A DNA stretch of 64,000 bases from Todiramphus chloris collaris (lineage: Eukaryota > Chordata > Aves > Coraciiformes > Alcedinidae): contig JANVCC010000011.1 in assembly GCA_025345505.1 (NCBI GenBank), forward strand, positions 3,171,849 to 3,235,848, in the 5' to 3' direction. The notes beneath the pieces were generated by a model. It did not search any database. It had not been told where the DNA came from and saw only the letters and a list, made by a program, of their open reading frames with translations. Made by a program: the position numbers and the translations under genes. Below are positions 11,066 through 24,074 of the stretch, one piece after another. Numbering within the stretch: the first letter of the stretch is position 1; each line of letters starts with the position of its first letter.

Positions 11066-11782
11066 CAGAAGGCGGCAAGGTGGACATCCCCCAAGGAAGA
11101 GTGTGGCACAAATAAGGGGAAGAGAGTAACTTGGCTCCAGCTGAGATTGTTGGGTGGTGCCAGCCTGACCTTAGACCAGATATAATTCAGCAGGCAGTGA
11201 TTCCTGCGGCACGACTCTGCCAGCTCTCTGCCAGTGCCTCTTGCATGCCATCAGGCCAGCTATTAGCATCCAAATGCTATGAAAGCTCTCAGAATAAATA
11301 AGCAAGAAGACCAAGTTAAACAGTAAGTGTGAAATGGCAGAATCATGAAAGAATTTCTCCAGCTGAAGCAGTTTTGTCACTCGACTGGCTCTGCATATAA
11401 GGAGATGCTTTATGCTATAGACTGAGAGCAAGAAGTGATCCATCCTAAACTTACAATGTGACAGCCCACAAAATCATCAGGAGGAGAGCCAGACTTTCCA
11501 GGAATCACTTACTTAAAAAAAAAAGGACTTGAAAATACCTGAGCTTGCATGTTTCGCTCACCTTAAACTCCTGCTAAAGTCGTTGAGCTCGAGCCCTAAG
11601 TCATATTGAATTGCTGATTTACTCAGTGAAGTATTCTCCTGTTAACACATGAACACTGTGGCTTGAAACCTCCACAACTCTCACATACTGCTGTGATAGT
11701 GCCTACGCTGCCTAGTGGCTTTGGTACGTTATAAACATTATCAGCAAGAATAATCTATCATATAGAAGAATTCACCGTATTT

Positions 11783-11955
11783 TCATAGAATCATAGAATT
11801 GTTTTGGTTGGAAGAGACCTTTAGAGATCATAAAGTCCAACCGGTAACCCAGCACTTCCAGGTCACCACTAAAGTGTGTCACCACTGCCAGGTCCCAGTA
11901 AAGTCCCTAAGCGCCACATCAATACATCTTTTAAATACCTCCAGGCATTATGATT
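11783..11955 (-). mobile_element. CR1 LINE 3' end, reversed
   Basis: It begins with 'tcatagaatcatagaatt', then 'ttggttggaagagacc' and 'tccaacc'. It continues through reversed 3' UTR into the end of ORF2 ('ttttaaatacctccagg', which reads as LEVFK-type sequence on the minus strand). It belongs to the same UTR type as the copies at 1588 and 41028. Confidence 0.92.
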
Positions 11956-11956
11956 T

Positions 11957-14465
11957 TAGCAGAAGGAAGAAAAAAACCAACCCTGTATGTTAAAACTAAT
12001 GAAGAGCAAGCTTTTCTTTTAATTACAAACTAGTGAAGACAAAGTGACCAGAGAAGTGTAACGAAGGAGAAAACTTTGCCCCTAACCCTTCATCCTCTTC
12101 CACAATAATCTTTTTTTTTTTCCTTCGATTTTTAACCTTCTCTGTCACCACCAGCACTAAAAGCTGCTTTTTTTCCCCCCTTTTGCTGGAAGAACAAACA
12201 AACAGTTGCCATTTCAGTCAAAGCAATGTTATTCTTCAGCTGGCTGGCACTGTTTTCAGCTCGCAGGGCGGTCAGTTCTTTTGGCTCCCATCCAGCAAGT
12301 TGAATAAACTATTCTGGCAGTAAGTGCAACTGTGTTTGGGCTCAGAAATCAGTGATTCAGACCTGTTTCCAACCTGAGCGCTTCCAATTTACAGCACTCC
12401 AACACCACAGGAAGTACACCAGGCCAATCTGAAACTCAAATATATTTGAAAGAAAGCTTTCTTCCATGCTTTTAGGTCTTTTTCTACCCTCTTCCTCCTC
12501 CTCTCTTTAATGTTTGCAGGTTGGAATTTAATGCTCTTTTTTCTGCCCCAAGTTTGGCTTTTGCAACAAATACTTCATCCAAGTGAGCCATTTCCTCCAA
12601 GATACAAGCAGTGGCAGAAATCACAGACAGATCCTTATAACCTTTTCTTTTTTTTTTTTTTTTTCCTCACTTCCCACCTTTTGTATGAAGCACTCAGAGA
12701 GTCAAGAATAATTTTCCTGAAATTACAAAACTCATGTTTTTATAGACATGCAGTCACCCAGTGCAAGACTTTGGACTCTCACAGTTCAAAATAGAAAACA
12801 CAAGGAAACTTGTAATACAAGAGAAACTACAGTTCAGTAAGTGCAAAGGCAATCTGGAAGGATTAAAATTGTAGGATTTGAGACTCCTCTTATGCTCCGG
12901 TCCCTGGCAGAATAACACTAACAGCAGAATTCCACTTTACTGGGATAAGGGATGGAGTGAGGAGATGCTTGTGAACAGGGCAGCAGATGTGAATGCAAAG
13001 TTTGAGAAACTGTATTAAGCACTGTGTTTCACTATTCAGGTATTCTATTTTCTCTTTCCTCCCCTCATTTTTCACACCATTAAAATTCTCCATCAGACAC
13101 CAGACTCGGACAAACAAACATGCATCGTTCGGTACCAAAATCCACCAACACTGACACAGCTGCTGCTGAATCTGCAGTGACACTTGAGCTGGGCTGGCAG
13201 AAGCCACTCAGACTGTTCACGAAGGGAATTCCAGAGTGACAGATTAAGTACAAAATTAATCCACACGTTGTGTTTTGACTGCACAGGTGTGTTCAAGGAT
13301 TATCTTGCTGCCACACAAGTCATTTATGCCAATCTCTAAAGGTCCTTTCTTTTTCCTTCAGTTCCCCAATCTATCTGAAATAAGTTTTCCATGGCTACTG
13401 TGCTGAAAATCTTCTAGGGAAATTAATTCTGTAAAACTTCAAATGTTATCATTACCTCTTGTACACAGCAAGTTATCAATCATTGTAGCATGCAAAAATC
13501 CTACTCTCTTAGCACCTGACCAGATGAAAGTTATCCACAGTCTTTGAAGGGACACTAAATATTACCCCCTTCCAGTGCCCTGCAAAGAACAGTTTGCAGG
13601 AAAAAAAAAAAAAAAAAAAGACAAAGCTTTAAGACCACCTCTAAATCCTGCACATAAATATTACACTAAGCCAAGATGGAGACAAATAGCGAAAAGATGC
13701 AAGAGCCTTGAGATGTGTTTGAAGTTGTCAGATAAAAGTTAGCACATACAAACTCCCATTTAGAAGCAGAAGTAATTTGAAGAGGTTCTACTTAATGGAC
13801 GGCATAGCAAATACGGTTCTGGTTTCCAACAAAAAGTGACATGCAGTAAAATATTTAGGCAATCTTTTGAGGACTACGTAGCATTTCATAAATAAAAGGG
13901 CTTTAGTTGGCTTTTCACGTGACAGCAACCAACCCACAGTTCAGTCAGAGGAGAACTGTTTGTGTTTTATCCCATGATGGATTGGGGGAACTTCTGGCAT
14001 GGACTGACACTGATATAAACCGCCCAAGAGGTTTTACAGAGAAGAAATGGAAGACAAAGCAAACTGGTTTAAATAGAAACTACCACAATATTCAGCACAA
14101 GCCTAAATTCCCTTTTCATAAATTCGTGTGACCAAAAACTAGGACACAAATTTTCAAACAGGTAGGTAAGGAGACTTTGCAAATCTCACGAGTATGTTTG
14201 AAAATAATTTATTTCTCATTCCACTAGAAAATGGGTATTTCATGCAATTGTAGATAGATGTAGGACTTGGATGTCTGTCCATATTTGTGTATTTTTTATT
14301 GATTCCATGCACGAACATCATGGCTGTCTGTAAACTGTGGAAAACTCCTGGTCATACTAAGCCATTTTCAGCCGGTGAATTCAGGTCTAGGAAGTGGCTC
14401 ACAGACAGTTAGAAATCAATTGCACCGAAGTGCTCAATTGTGTTAAGTGTCTCTGTGTAGCTTTT
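11957..14465. other. Unique noncoding sequence with homopolymer runs
   Basis: T-runs lie at about 12112-12121 and 12648-12664 and an A19 at 13601-13619. No gene was supported. Confidence 0.55.
13601..13619 (+). repeat. Poly-A tract (19 nt)
   Basis: This is a simple A-run with no recognisable retrocopy upstream. Confidence 0.85.
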
Positions 14466-14468
14466 GGG

Positions 14469-14697
14469 ACAGAACATAGTGTAATGGTTGTTTCAGAAAC
14501 GGGAGAATGCAGGGAGATGAATCCTGCCATGATAGTATTGCAGAATGCCTAGGTGACCTCGGGCTAGTCACTTGTGACCTCTATAAAATGGAGATAATCA
14601 CACTTATCTGATTCAAAGAGGTACCAGGAGACCTACTGTTTCCTAATTGCTTAGAGATATACACAGGAAAGGCACAATGTAACTACTTCTGCTATTA
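14469..14697 (+). mobile_element. Ancient MIR-like SINE
   Basis: This is a clear consensus-ordered match: 'catagtgtaatggtt' at the 5' end, then 'ctaggtgacctcgggc' and 'tagtcacttgtgacctc', then 'ctataaaatggagataatc'. A decayed 3' part follows with 'attgcttagagatatac' and 'ggcacaatgtaact'. It is nearly full length for the family and is the best-preserved SINE fossil in the window. Confidence 0.78.
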
Positions 14698-14699
14698 AA

Positions 14700-15145
14700 A
14701 ACAGTTACATGGGTTAGGTTTCTGGAAATATCTCCTGGTGACACAATAGATTTTACCCATCTGTGTAAAAGTGTCAAGTACTGCTATTATTTTGACCTCA
14801 TTGATAAAGAAAGGATGGGTGGTCTGGTAGACTGAAGCACATTTTGGCTGGAAGCTATTACCCTTTGAGACGACCTCTTGTTTCAAGTTTCATTGGTGCA
14901 TCAGAAAAGTTACAGGCAGCGACAGTAAGGATTTCTGTAACTTATTCTATAAAACCACTAAAATCTGCTTTGTCTCCTCTGATTTGCTGCTCATTGCTCC
15001 TCTGTACTAGTCCTAATGATATTTTTTCCTAATCGAGCATATGTTAATGACAGGAAGCAATGTCACTCCCTTCTGTTTTTACCTGACCTGTCTTTCTTTG
15101 GCTACTCGTTCCATATGTGAATCTATACCAACCTCACTTGTCCCA
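14700..15145. other. Unique noncoding sequence
   Basis: Nothing recognisable was found here. Confidence 0.5.
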
Positions 15146-15146
15146 C

Positions 15147-15265
15147 AGGATTAGAGAAACTGACTGCAATACAAAGAAGGGCAGCAAAAATGCTGGTAAT
15201 TTAAGAGGAAGAATGAATTTTAAACCAAGATGCCTGGATGAGGAATGGCTTGAAGTAGAATGCAG
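15147..15265 (+). mobile_element. Decayed CR1/L3-like ORF2 fragment
   Basis: 'gagaaactgactgcaa' with 'acaaagaagggcagcaaaa', then 'gatgaggaatggcttgaag', resembles the CR1 stretch encoding LERVQRRATK...YEERL. The frame is broken and divergence is high. It could be an old CR1 or L3-type insertion. Confidence 0.42.
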
Positions 15266-15269
15266 ATCC

Positions 15270-16335
15270 TTGTGATAACCTCATGTAGCCATTCAGTTTT
15301 AGGGAGAGAAGCTGCTTAAAGTAATTTGGGCAGGATCTATGAAACATTTGTCCAGGCAGGGTATGGCAAAGAAAGGGTCAGTGTGTATGTATTAATTTTA
15401 ACGTGGAGTAAGCCAGGCTGATTTATATTTCACCAGGACAATTTTATGCCTATAGAGAATCCCAGTATCGGCACCTCTGTCTAAACTGCTCATTTACTAC
15501 AAAGTATCCTTGTTTGTATTAGTGTGTTTGTCAGGATGAACCACTCTGTCATTCATACCGGTAATGCAATCCCCACCCACAGGCTTGACTAATGCAGGAC
15601 TCTTTATGCCGCGCTCCTTATGAAATGGTGTGTCCTATCACGTTGCCACGATGCTGCCACCAGATTTATGGCTATAACTAAATCATCCGATCATGCCACT
15701 TCTGTGCTGTGCTTCTTCCATTACCACCTAATGTATCAAAAGCACCGATTTTATACTTGCAGGCTTTCCTACTGAAGCACTCCAAGGTCTTGCAGCACTT
15801 TATTATATCCCAAGCCCACTCCCATAGCTGTCATGCTAATGAGGCATGTGTCGCCACTTTAATTTTTCTGAAGCAGGTCACAAAGCTCAAATCTCCCCTC
15901 ACGTGGGAGAACCTCGAGTCCAATTCCTGAGCTGTCATGGCTGACTGATTTTGAATAGTGCATATGATGACACAGACTCTCATCTTACTGGCCTGGCCAC
16001 CACAACATCCCTTCCCCCGCAGACACTGAAAAGAAATATGGCCACTTACAGTTTCAGAATGCTTTTCCCTGTTTGCAGTGTGTTGTGCTTATATCCCAAG
16101 GTGTCCAAAATGCTGAAATTATAACCTGTTTAACCTCAATAATTCTGAGAGGCAGACTTTTGTCTCTGTAATATAGGTCTTATTTAGACAGAAAGAGAAT
16201 GAAACACACCAAGATTAAGAGACTAAATTTGCAGAACATTTAGAAATACCCTGAAAACCTACCGAAATTTAGCATAACAGAAGAAGGATCAGATCCTCCA
16301 GAAAGGAACAATATATTTTAAGACAACAGATAAAA
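15270..16335. other. Unique noncoding sequence
   Basis: No gene or repeat was identified in it. Confidence 0.5.
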
Positions 16336-16339
16336 ATTG

Positions 16340-16387
16340 CCTAAAATTATAGGTCCCTTCTAACTTGATACATTCTATGATTTCTAC
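16340..16387 (+). mobile_element. Short decayed CR1 3' tail
   Basis: 'ataggtcccttctaac' followed by 'cattctatgatttcta' matches the last ~45 bp of CR1. Nothing upstream aligns by eye. Confidence 0.65.
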
Positions 16388-16389
16388 AA

Positions 16390-17005
16390 ATGTACTGCTC
16401 TGCCAGTAAGAACAGGTTGTCTTACTTTGACCACTCTTACCAGTAAGACTACTGGCTGTTTGAAAGAATTGATGAGAAACGGGGGCATATATGGGCTTCA
16501 GTAGTTCAAGTCACATGGAGTCATTGGTCTTTTGCCCCATCATTGCTGCCTTCAGAGAGTGGTTGTATATTTCCATACAACTTTGACATGTCAATATCAG
16601 TAGAAATGTGATATACTATATGTCTGCATTTTAGCAGCTTCTGTCATACAGTCTTATGATTTGAACCATTTTGTCTTTTTCCTACACTTTCTTTGCTTTA
16701 TATGGAAAAGGCTTTACTTAGAAGGCTTCCATTAATAGACCTAATTATTACATAGAAAGAGAAAAAAGATCTATTCAATCTTCCCTGTTAGAAGTCAGGG
16801 CAGACTTTGAAGACGTTAGAAAAAAGGTGCCTAAACATTGTGGCAGCACCATCCCTTGCTTACGGAGATGAGAGCACGTGTTAAAAGCCAGCGATGAAGC
16901 AGTAAAGCCCTGCAATGCGGTAGACCTATCAGCAGAATGGCATGGGAGCACCTCAGTAGTTTTCATTTTCAGTCAAGAATCTCAGAACCTCCAAAGATTG
17001 CAAGA
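16390..17005. other. Unique noncoding sequence
   Basis: No feature was recognised. Confidence 0.5.
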
Positions 17006-17009
17006 AGTA

Positions 17010-17125
17010 TGATCATTATCCCCTGTTTTATCCATGGAAGAGTCAGGCACCAGCATTTAGGACACTTGGCCAAGGTCACAAACTGTCACCAGTCACAAGT
17101 CTTCTGACTCCCATTTCCAAGCATT
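17010..17125 (-). mobile_element. Ancient MIR-like SINE, reversed
   Basis: Read on the plus strand it follows the reversed MIR core: 'cattatcccctgttttatcc', 'tggccaaggtcacaaac', then 'cttctgactccca'. It is diverged, and about 115 bp is preserved. Confidence 0.72.
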
Positions 17126-17129
17126 ACTT

Positions 17130-18560
17130 ACTACAAAATACTGATCTTGTAGATGTAGACTTTGAGCTAATGTGAATCAATCATTTAAAACACTCCACCA
17201 GCTATTGGGGGGTTTTGTCTCAGCTCACATGGTGGGACTTAAAAACTAACAAAACTTTTAACCCTTCAAATTCTGGTGTTTTCCAAACTGCCAGAAAAAT
17301 TAATTCTTATGTGGGATGCATACACTGGGGCTTGTAGTCCTCAAAGGCTTAACCCAATTGACTCTTAAGGAACTGTGACAGTCTTTCATATAAATCCCTC
17401 CAAGATCAAAGCCTTCTTCTCTGCCATAACTGTCTATCACATCAGCTTTACTACCAAGCATGGGCACTAAGGGCTTGGTCCCGCTGTTAGACACATGGTT
17501 AAGGATTGCCCTCTTTTGAACAAAACAACCCTACTGCTCTGCACCCAGGTACACAGGGGAAGTAACTTCAAAGGACACACCATGGTTCATACACACACAG
17601 CAAGAAGCTGCACTATCCCCCCATGTCATGTTCCAAATATCATTTTTCAGAAAACTTGCACCGTATGCACAGAAGGCACTTTTTTCCTCTGCGTTTCTGC
17701 CTCGAACATTTTAACCCGATCCTTTCCCTTCTACTCAGAGCCTCAAAGCTTCCACCCAGAATACCTTAAACTATCATTGATGTAGTTGAAGAATTTTTGG
17801 GGGTCACATGATGGTTTGAAAGCTGTGGCTGAGATTAATAGTGTGTTACAATAAACACAGTGAATAATGTAAAGCACAGAAACGATGAAGGAGGAAGTGG
17901 GGGGAGACATCTTCTGAGGCTGTGCAGTAACTGGATGTTTAGTTTGAAAGAACACACAGGTCAGAGTGAGACTTCTGGCATCTTCTCCCTTACAAATTAA
18001 TCACTGGTACACAGTGGCCAGCAAATTTCAGATTATAAATAAAGTTCAAAGCCCCCAGGTCCTCATTTTAAAATGGAGACATATGGCTTGAAAACAGCTA
18101 ATGGAACAAGCCTTCCCAAAGTTTGAGCTCATTCCCAACTGACAGATCTATTACACAGTAATAACACAATGCATCCACGAGGACACGAGCATCAGACTTC
18201 CTTCCTATATTTTATAATACTTTGCACTTCCACACTGGCTTTTATCTGGTGAATCATAAAAAATCTGATGAACATAGCTATTAGTTTTCAAAGTGTAGAA
18301 GACACAACCCTGCAGGAACTGAGAGCACACACAGCCTCCTACAAAATCCTCAGCCATATAGGCATCAGCTCGGCAGTGATACACACCCAGAAATCTGAAA
18401 AGATTTAGGAAAAAAGATTAGCTTACTGTCTGAAACTTAATGTCTCTAAGTATGGATCCATGGGACCCTTTTTGACTACTCATTCACTGTAGTGTAAACC
18501 ATGGCTAGCTCCAGTAATCCCATACAGATGAGGAAATAGTTTGGAAGGATACTGAAGCCA
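17130..18560. other. Unique noncoding sequence
   Basis: No gene or repeat family was recognised. Confidence 0.5.
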
Positions 18561-18564
18561 ACTG

Positions 18565-18675
18565 CTTGCTATATCCCCCGTTTACAACAGAGAAAACCAA
18601 AGTGAAGTTCTTTAGATGAGAAGCCTGTGGCAAAAACCAGAAGGCTCAACTCCTAGTGCTTTCTCCAATCTCTAA
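18565..18675 (-). mobile_element. Probable MIR-like fragment, reversed
   Basis: 'atatcccccgtttacaac' followed by 'agagaaaaccaaagtg' and later 'gtggcaaaaaccag' and 'actcctagtgctttctcc' follow the reversed MIR order. It is more decayed than the copy at 17010. Confidence 0.48.
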
Positions 18676-18679
18676 ACAA

Positions 18680-21600
18680 CTCTGCCTTCAATGTTTTGTT
18701 CGTCTTAAGCTGCCCAGAAGCATTTTTTCCACATAGAAGCTGCTCCTTTGGGGTCTTTGTTTCATGTTAGTCACAAATCTCTCAGTATAACCTGAAGTAG
18801 ACCAAAACACTGGCAGTCCTGAAGCGAAAAAGCATCTAATGGGCTATAAATTAATGTTTCATTTCCTTTAATAGTGTAATGATTAATTCCTTCTTTGGAG
18901 CAAGATTTTGTTGCACATTTGATAGTTACACAATAAAGAAAGAAACGGGTTTTTTTAACATAGAAAAGGATCAAAGCCAGAATGCTGCTATGTTTGTGCT
19001 CTTGTAGCTTGAGTCTTCAAACAGATTCTTCTCCCCTATTTTGTAAAGAATAAGGTCAAAAAATTCCATCTCAGATGAGACCTTGCATAGCTTGTCAAGT
19101 TTGAACCCACAGTGAATTTTTACTGCAAATATAAACCCCTGAAAGTAAGGGTTTCTAATGGAAATGCTGACATAACCTTAACTATACCAATGCTGCTGTA
19201 ATGCTCAGGTTACCAGGAATATTTCTGCTGCCAATTCAGTTTAACAAGTCTGAATGCATATAATTTGTTCCAGTTGTCTTTCCTCAGAGTGAGGCTCCTT
19301 TGTGCACACTTTCCAATGTGGCTTGCATTAAAAGAAAGAGAAAAAAAAAACCCTACTCCTATGTAAATTCATATACACACTGATACGGTTTTATCACAGC
19401 TAAAAAGCTATAAATCTGCTTTAACTGATTCAGTGTGTTCCCTACTGGCCTGGAAAGGTGACTCATTTCATTGCTGCCCTTCACTGAATGTGACAATCAT
19501 AACTTTGCTTTGTTCTCTTTGGGATATTTGTTCTTTGCAAAAAAAAAAAAAAGAACCTAACACACCACTCTGGCTTTCTGTGTATTCATATTATCCACTC
19601 CTGAACAAATCTCCCCCTATTTGAGCCAAAAGGATTTTAGCTGGGTCAGGATTTGACCCTTGTTACGCTTAGGAATCTAATCCAAATGCCTCCCACTGAT
19701 ATCAGCGATAAGAATCTAGTCCTATGGCAAATGATTTGCTTCTCACCTTTGGCTCATCCTAAAGCCAAACAACTGCCAGGTTAAACAAATACACTCAGGA
19801 TGCAAACTGAATTCGTGGGGCAAAAGCTTAAGTGGCAGCAAGGTAAGTGGGCACTTCTAGAGCTTCGTGTCCTCTGAACAATCTGCTCCTTGCACACTGA
19901 AATCATTGTGATCTTTCCTCCTTGTAAGAAGAGGGAAACGGGAGGAATAAAAACTCAACAGGACAGTTCCACTGCTCAGTAAATAGGAGCAAGAATAATT
20001 AATGGTCTGAACCTCCTCTCATCTGCCATTTTACAGCTTCTCACTAGATCTTCTGGCGTCTAAGAGGCAATGGCTGATGCTTGGGAATTCAAAACCTCAA
20101 CCTTGTCATATTTACAACAGAGATAAATTTGAAGGAATGATTTAAGGACAAATTTTCAAAGATGCCAGTGAATTTTTGGATGGTTTCAGTGACTTCAAGT
20201 AGATGACTACTATGAAAATCAAGCCAAAATTACCAGATTGAGGCTCCTAACTAACTTCTTAGTCATCTATGGACGCTTTGTCAGCCACAACTCTTTCCAC
20301 AATGAGTGGAAGAAGAGGATCCCCTCAGGATGATTCAGACCCTGATGGCTTGAAATGCCCCTAACTAAATTGAAATCTAATGATTAATATGTCTCTTGTT
20401 TAGTTTTCTGACTAAAATTAAAAGGGAGGAATTTAGGTCATGTCTTCTCAGGCTGAACTCTGAACGTGTTCACAAATTAGAGGATAAATTCAGTGAAAAA
20501 TTATGTAAAATTCTGAAAATAGTTTTTTCCAAGTACCCCTCCTACCGTCTTTTTCTTGTTTTAATCAACACCAGTGTTCTAAAAAAATGTTCTTTTTATT
20601 AAAGAACATTTTAAATCTATGTCCAAACTAAACACTTTTTTAAACGTTTCCTCTCCTTAAGACCTTTTTTTCCTGAACTTCTGAAATGTTGTGAGGGACA
20701 GGTGAATGTTAAAAATAATCCAAAAAATATTTTATTTTTTTTAAAGGACACTTCAAAAATTATTGTCTATATTTTCATATTCCTCAGTTTCCCTTCTGTA
20801 ATTATGAATTACCATTACAAGTAACACTGACTGCTAATGGACTCTGCAAAAGTCTCTCTGATAAAGGATGCATAGATTAGTTGTTATTTTTACTTAACAT
20901 GCTTACTTGAGTAGTAAGAAAGAAGCAACAGAAAGTATTGTGCAAGGACAGAACACAGCAAGAGGGTAGACCCTCTGCCCGCAAGCCTTTTTGGAAAGAA
21001 ATTTAAAAAAAAAAAGCCTTAAATGAAAGAAAATTTAATTTAATTGGTATTTATTATTAATTATTAGATGAGCAAAATATCAATTACTAAGATTATGTTA
21101 TCAAAGCTTCTTTTGCTCTGTTCAGTCAGGTCCCTGAAATTCTTCCAGTTCTAAGAAGACTTACATGATACCTTCCTTCCTTTGAAATGCTTTAATATTC
21201 TGTGTCTTCTGGGCTCCCTGCTGCAGCGTGATTTCCCCGTGACTGTCTGTTCCATCCCAGTGCTGTGAACACCCAACCCTGTGCTTGAGCAGGACTCGTA
21301 CAGGACAATTCCTGTGTCTGAAGTCGGATCTGACGATCAGAGCTGTGATGCCTTATGCGAAGCAGGCTGATGCTAGGTTCAAGCCTTTCAGCTGGTCAGA
21401 CTGGGCTGCAGAAAACTAGCAGCCTCTGCATGGCAGACTATGCACCACTAAACACATTAAGGATACTGAAGAACTAATACTGAGCACATATATAGATAAA
21501 TTATAAACTTTCAGCAGAAAGTGCCCTGTATTCTGGAAGATGACTTCCTTTTAGATCCTGAAGGAATCCAACCATAGCAGCAGTAGTGGCAAATGATCTG

Positions 21601-23685
21601 GTCAGTTGCTCACTGTAAAGTGTCAGAAATGCACTATTATATCAAATTAAACTACTGGACAAAACATAGATAAGGCTATTGTAGTCTTCATCAGCTTTTT
21701 TGTGAAAGACTTAATCTTCATAAATCTGGGACAAATTGTTTAATAAGAAGCTGGAAAGCTTTTTCTGAATGATAGGAAAGGCAGGTAAATTACAAATTGT
21801 AATTGTCTTCAACAGCTCAAGGTGGATAATTAAAGATAAAAAAAAACCAAACAACAACCTAAACAGAAAATAGGGCAAATCCTTTAGGTTACAAATCAGG
21901 AGGTCTAGATTGGTTCAATTTATTTAGAAAGGAGACAGAGGATTTTAAGGAAACTTACTGCTTCAAATTGCCCAGCACTCTAAACAAAGGAAAAATGGCA
22001 ACGGCAGTACACAAATCCGCATTAACTCCCTGGCCATGGATTTTGTTGGCCAAGTGGCTCTTTCACGCAGATCCCATTAAGGCAAAGCAGCACTTCGTGG
22101 TTTTATTCAGCTTCTGGGGCCAAATTGATCCAGATTTGCCCTGTTTTCCACCGAAATTAAGGATCTTATGGAAGTCATCCTTGTCTCATAGGATCTAATC
22201 CTGGAATATTTACGTATGTACCCAAGAGGTTTTTTTCCCTCCTCCCATCCACTGACAGTGGTCTATGCCTGAGGTGAGGGCTGCATTGTCTACACTTCAC
22301 ACAATGCTGAACATTCCTCTTGGAATTCAAAGTCTAATAATACTGTGACTCATGTATACCTCCATCTCTCTCGCTCTCTCTCCAGCAGCAATGTCACTTT
22401 GGGTCATCAGCAGCGTGACCCTCCACTGCTACTATTTTTGTGAATAAATGCCCTTAATGGCAGAGAAGGAACAGGACTGCTTGGTTATTCAGTGGGGAGC
22501 AACAAGAGTTGTTGGAACAGGGTTGTATTTGAGGAAGAATACAAAGAAACCGGAGTGCATATATTCTGAAGTGGGTGATAAGACTCCAGACTTTATTAGT
22601 TCCTTCCCACAGAGACTTTAGTAGACGTTATCTCCAGTGTCACCTACACAAAGTAATTTCCAGGGCAGTTTTAGATATTCTTACAACTATCTGGTACCTT
22701 CTTACTTCTGCTAGAAGTAAATAAAATCCACTCCCTGGTCTCTGAAATTGTGTTTGAGAATATTAAAATGCCCACAATGAGAGGTGATTTGGGATTTTGT
22801 GGCTCCCAACTGCAGAGGTTGTTTCAAGTGTCGACTTCCATCCTGTCTGCCTGATACGAGCAACTTAGAGAAACACGGCAGACCCCACAAAAAGACAAAA
22901 GCGTGCTTCACACTGAATGCCAGCTCACTGATCAAAGAGCTGGAAGATGTAATGCACTTCAGCATTGACTACAAGGTAGCACGGCCAGTGTTCTTAAAGG
23001 AATTTAGATATCAGCTTTCCCCAGATTTCATGTATTTTTCAAAATCTGCTCTTTGTCGCTCTGCACATCAGCTCCCCATGGGGATAACAGCCATTTCCCA
23101 ACCTCACAGCTGTGCTAAGCAGAGATGTACCTGCCAACATTCCCAGAGCCACAGCTGCAGATGCTGAGGGAAGTGGATAGCAATGGTCAGGCTGATGGGC
23201 TCTTCCTAAACAATGTTCTTTACAAACACTTGATTTTACTTTTTTTTATTATTACTTCTTTTTTATATTATTTACTGGTCCAAATGGAAGAGAGCTGCTG
23301 CCACCAAGCCAATCACCAACCTCCACATCCTTACTTTTGGTTGGGATTGACCTTTCCCAGTCACTTCACATCCTCCCTGCAAACTCCCTTGGCTCCTGTT
23401 CTCCTCCCATACCACTATCAGAGACCAGATGGACGGATGTCCTGATCCAGTGCAGCATTTGTTGGTTTCTTTAACAATCAGATCAAAGATTGGATGCTTT
23501 CACAGTTCTGTCTTCTCATCAGTCGTATACATACATACTTACAGACCAGCATATACATATTCTGACTAATGAAAAACCTACAGAACTAATTAGTGTTTCT
23601 GAATGTCTACTCCAAGGCAACCTACTTTTCAAATAGTACTGAAATAATCAGATCAGGAAATTTTAAGGTTTCTGAAAAGAATCAT
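18680..23685. other. Long unique noncoding stretch
   Basis: No transposable element could be named in these 5 kb. It includes a perfect 12-bp inverted repeat at 20584-20612, A/T-rich sequence at 20990-21070 and a 'ctctct' run near 22365. A 128-codon open frame at 22784-23167 has no recognisable domain. Confidence 0.5.
20584..20612. repeat. Perfect 12-bp inverted repeat, 5-nt loop
   Basis: Arms AAAATGTTCTTT and AAAGAACATTTT flank TTATT. It could form a short hairpin or be a symmetrical binding site. It is AT-rich, so chance is possible. Confidence 0.7.
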
Positions 23686-23689
23686 CCTG

Positions 23690-24070
23690 AGGTGTTTGAG
23701 GGAGTTGGCATTGTTAGCCCTGGAGATGGGAAGGGTCTGTGTGGCCTAAAGATGGCTTATAAGGAAGATGGAGAGAGATTTTTTACCAGGGCCTGTTGTG
23801 ATAGGACAAGGCATAATGGTTTTAAACTAAAAGAGCATAGATTTAGATTTCATATGAGGAAGAAATTCTTGACTGTGAGGGTAGTGAGACACTGGAACAG
23901 GTTACCTAGAAAAGCTGTAGATGCCCCATCCCTGGAAGTGTTCAAGGTCAGGTTTGACAGGACTTGGAGCAATCTGCTCTCGTTGCAGATGTCCCTGCTC
24001 CCTGCAGGGGGGTTGGTCTAGATGACCTTGAAAGGTCCCTTCCAACCCAAACCATTCCATGATTGTATGA
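23690..24070 (+). mobile_element. CR1 LINE, 5'-truncated
   Basis: The end of ORF2 is readable: RACCDRTRHNGFKL, HWNRLP, then APSLEVFKVRFD. The UTR follows with 'tccctgcaggggggttgg' and 'aaaggtcccttccaaccc', and the tail 'accattccatgattgtatga' ends it. This UTR type ('gcagatgtccctgc...caggggggtt') is shared with the copies at 32283, 35421 and 50368. Confidence 0.93.
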
Positions 24071-24074
24071 AATT

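Larger units (their letters stand above)
7265..11780. other. Unique noncoding sequence
   Basis: No genes or repeat families were recognised. It contains 'aaaac' low complexity at about 8679-8706, an AT-rich block with an 18-bp palindrome (10625-10830) and an X-box-like palindrome at 11053. Isolated donor-like sites on the minus strand near 9987 and 11560 have no supported exons. Confidence 0.55.

Noticed and set aside
11550-11570. Consensus minus-strand donor AAG|GTGAGCG
   Set aside because: An isolated donor with no supported upstream acceptor or open exon.
22784-23167. 127-residue cysteine-rich open frame
   Set aside because: No domain spacing, no splice signals and no ribosomal context. 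The length is within chance for 64 kb in six frames.
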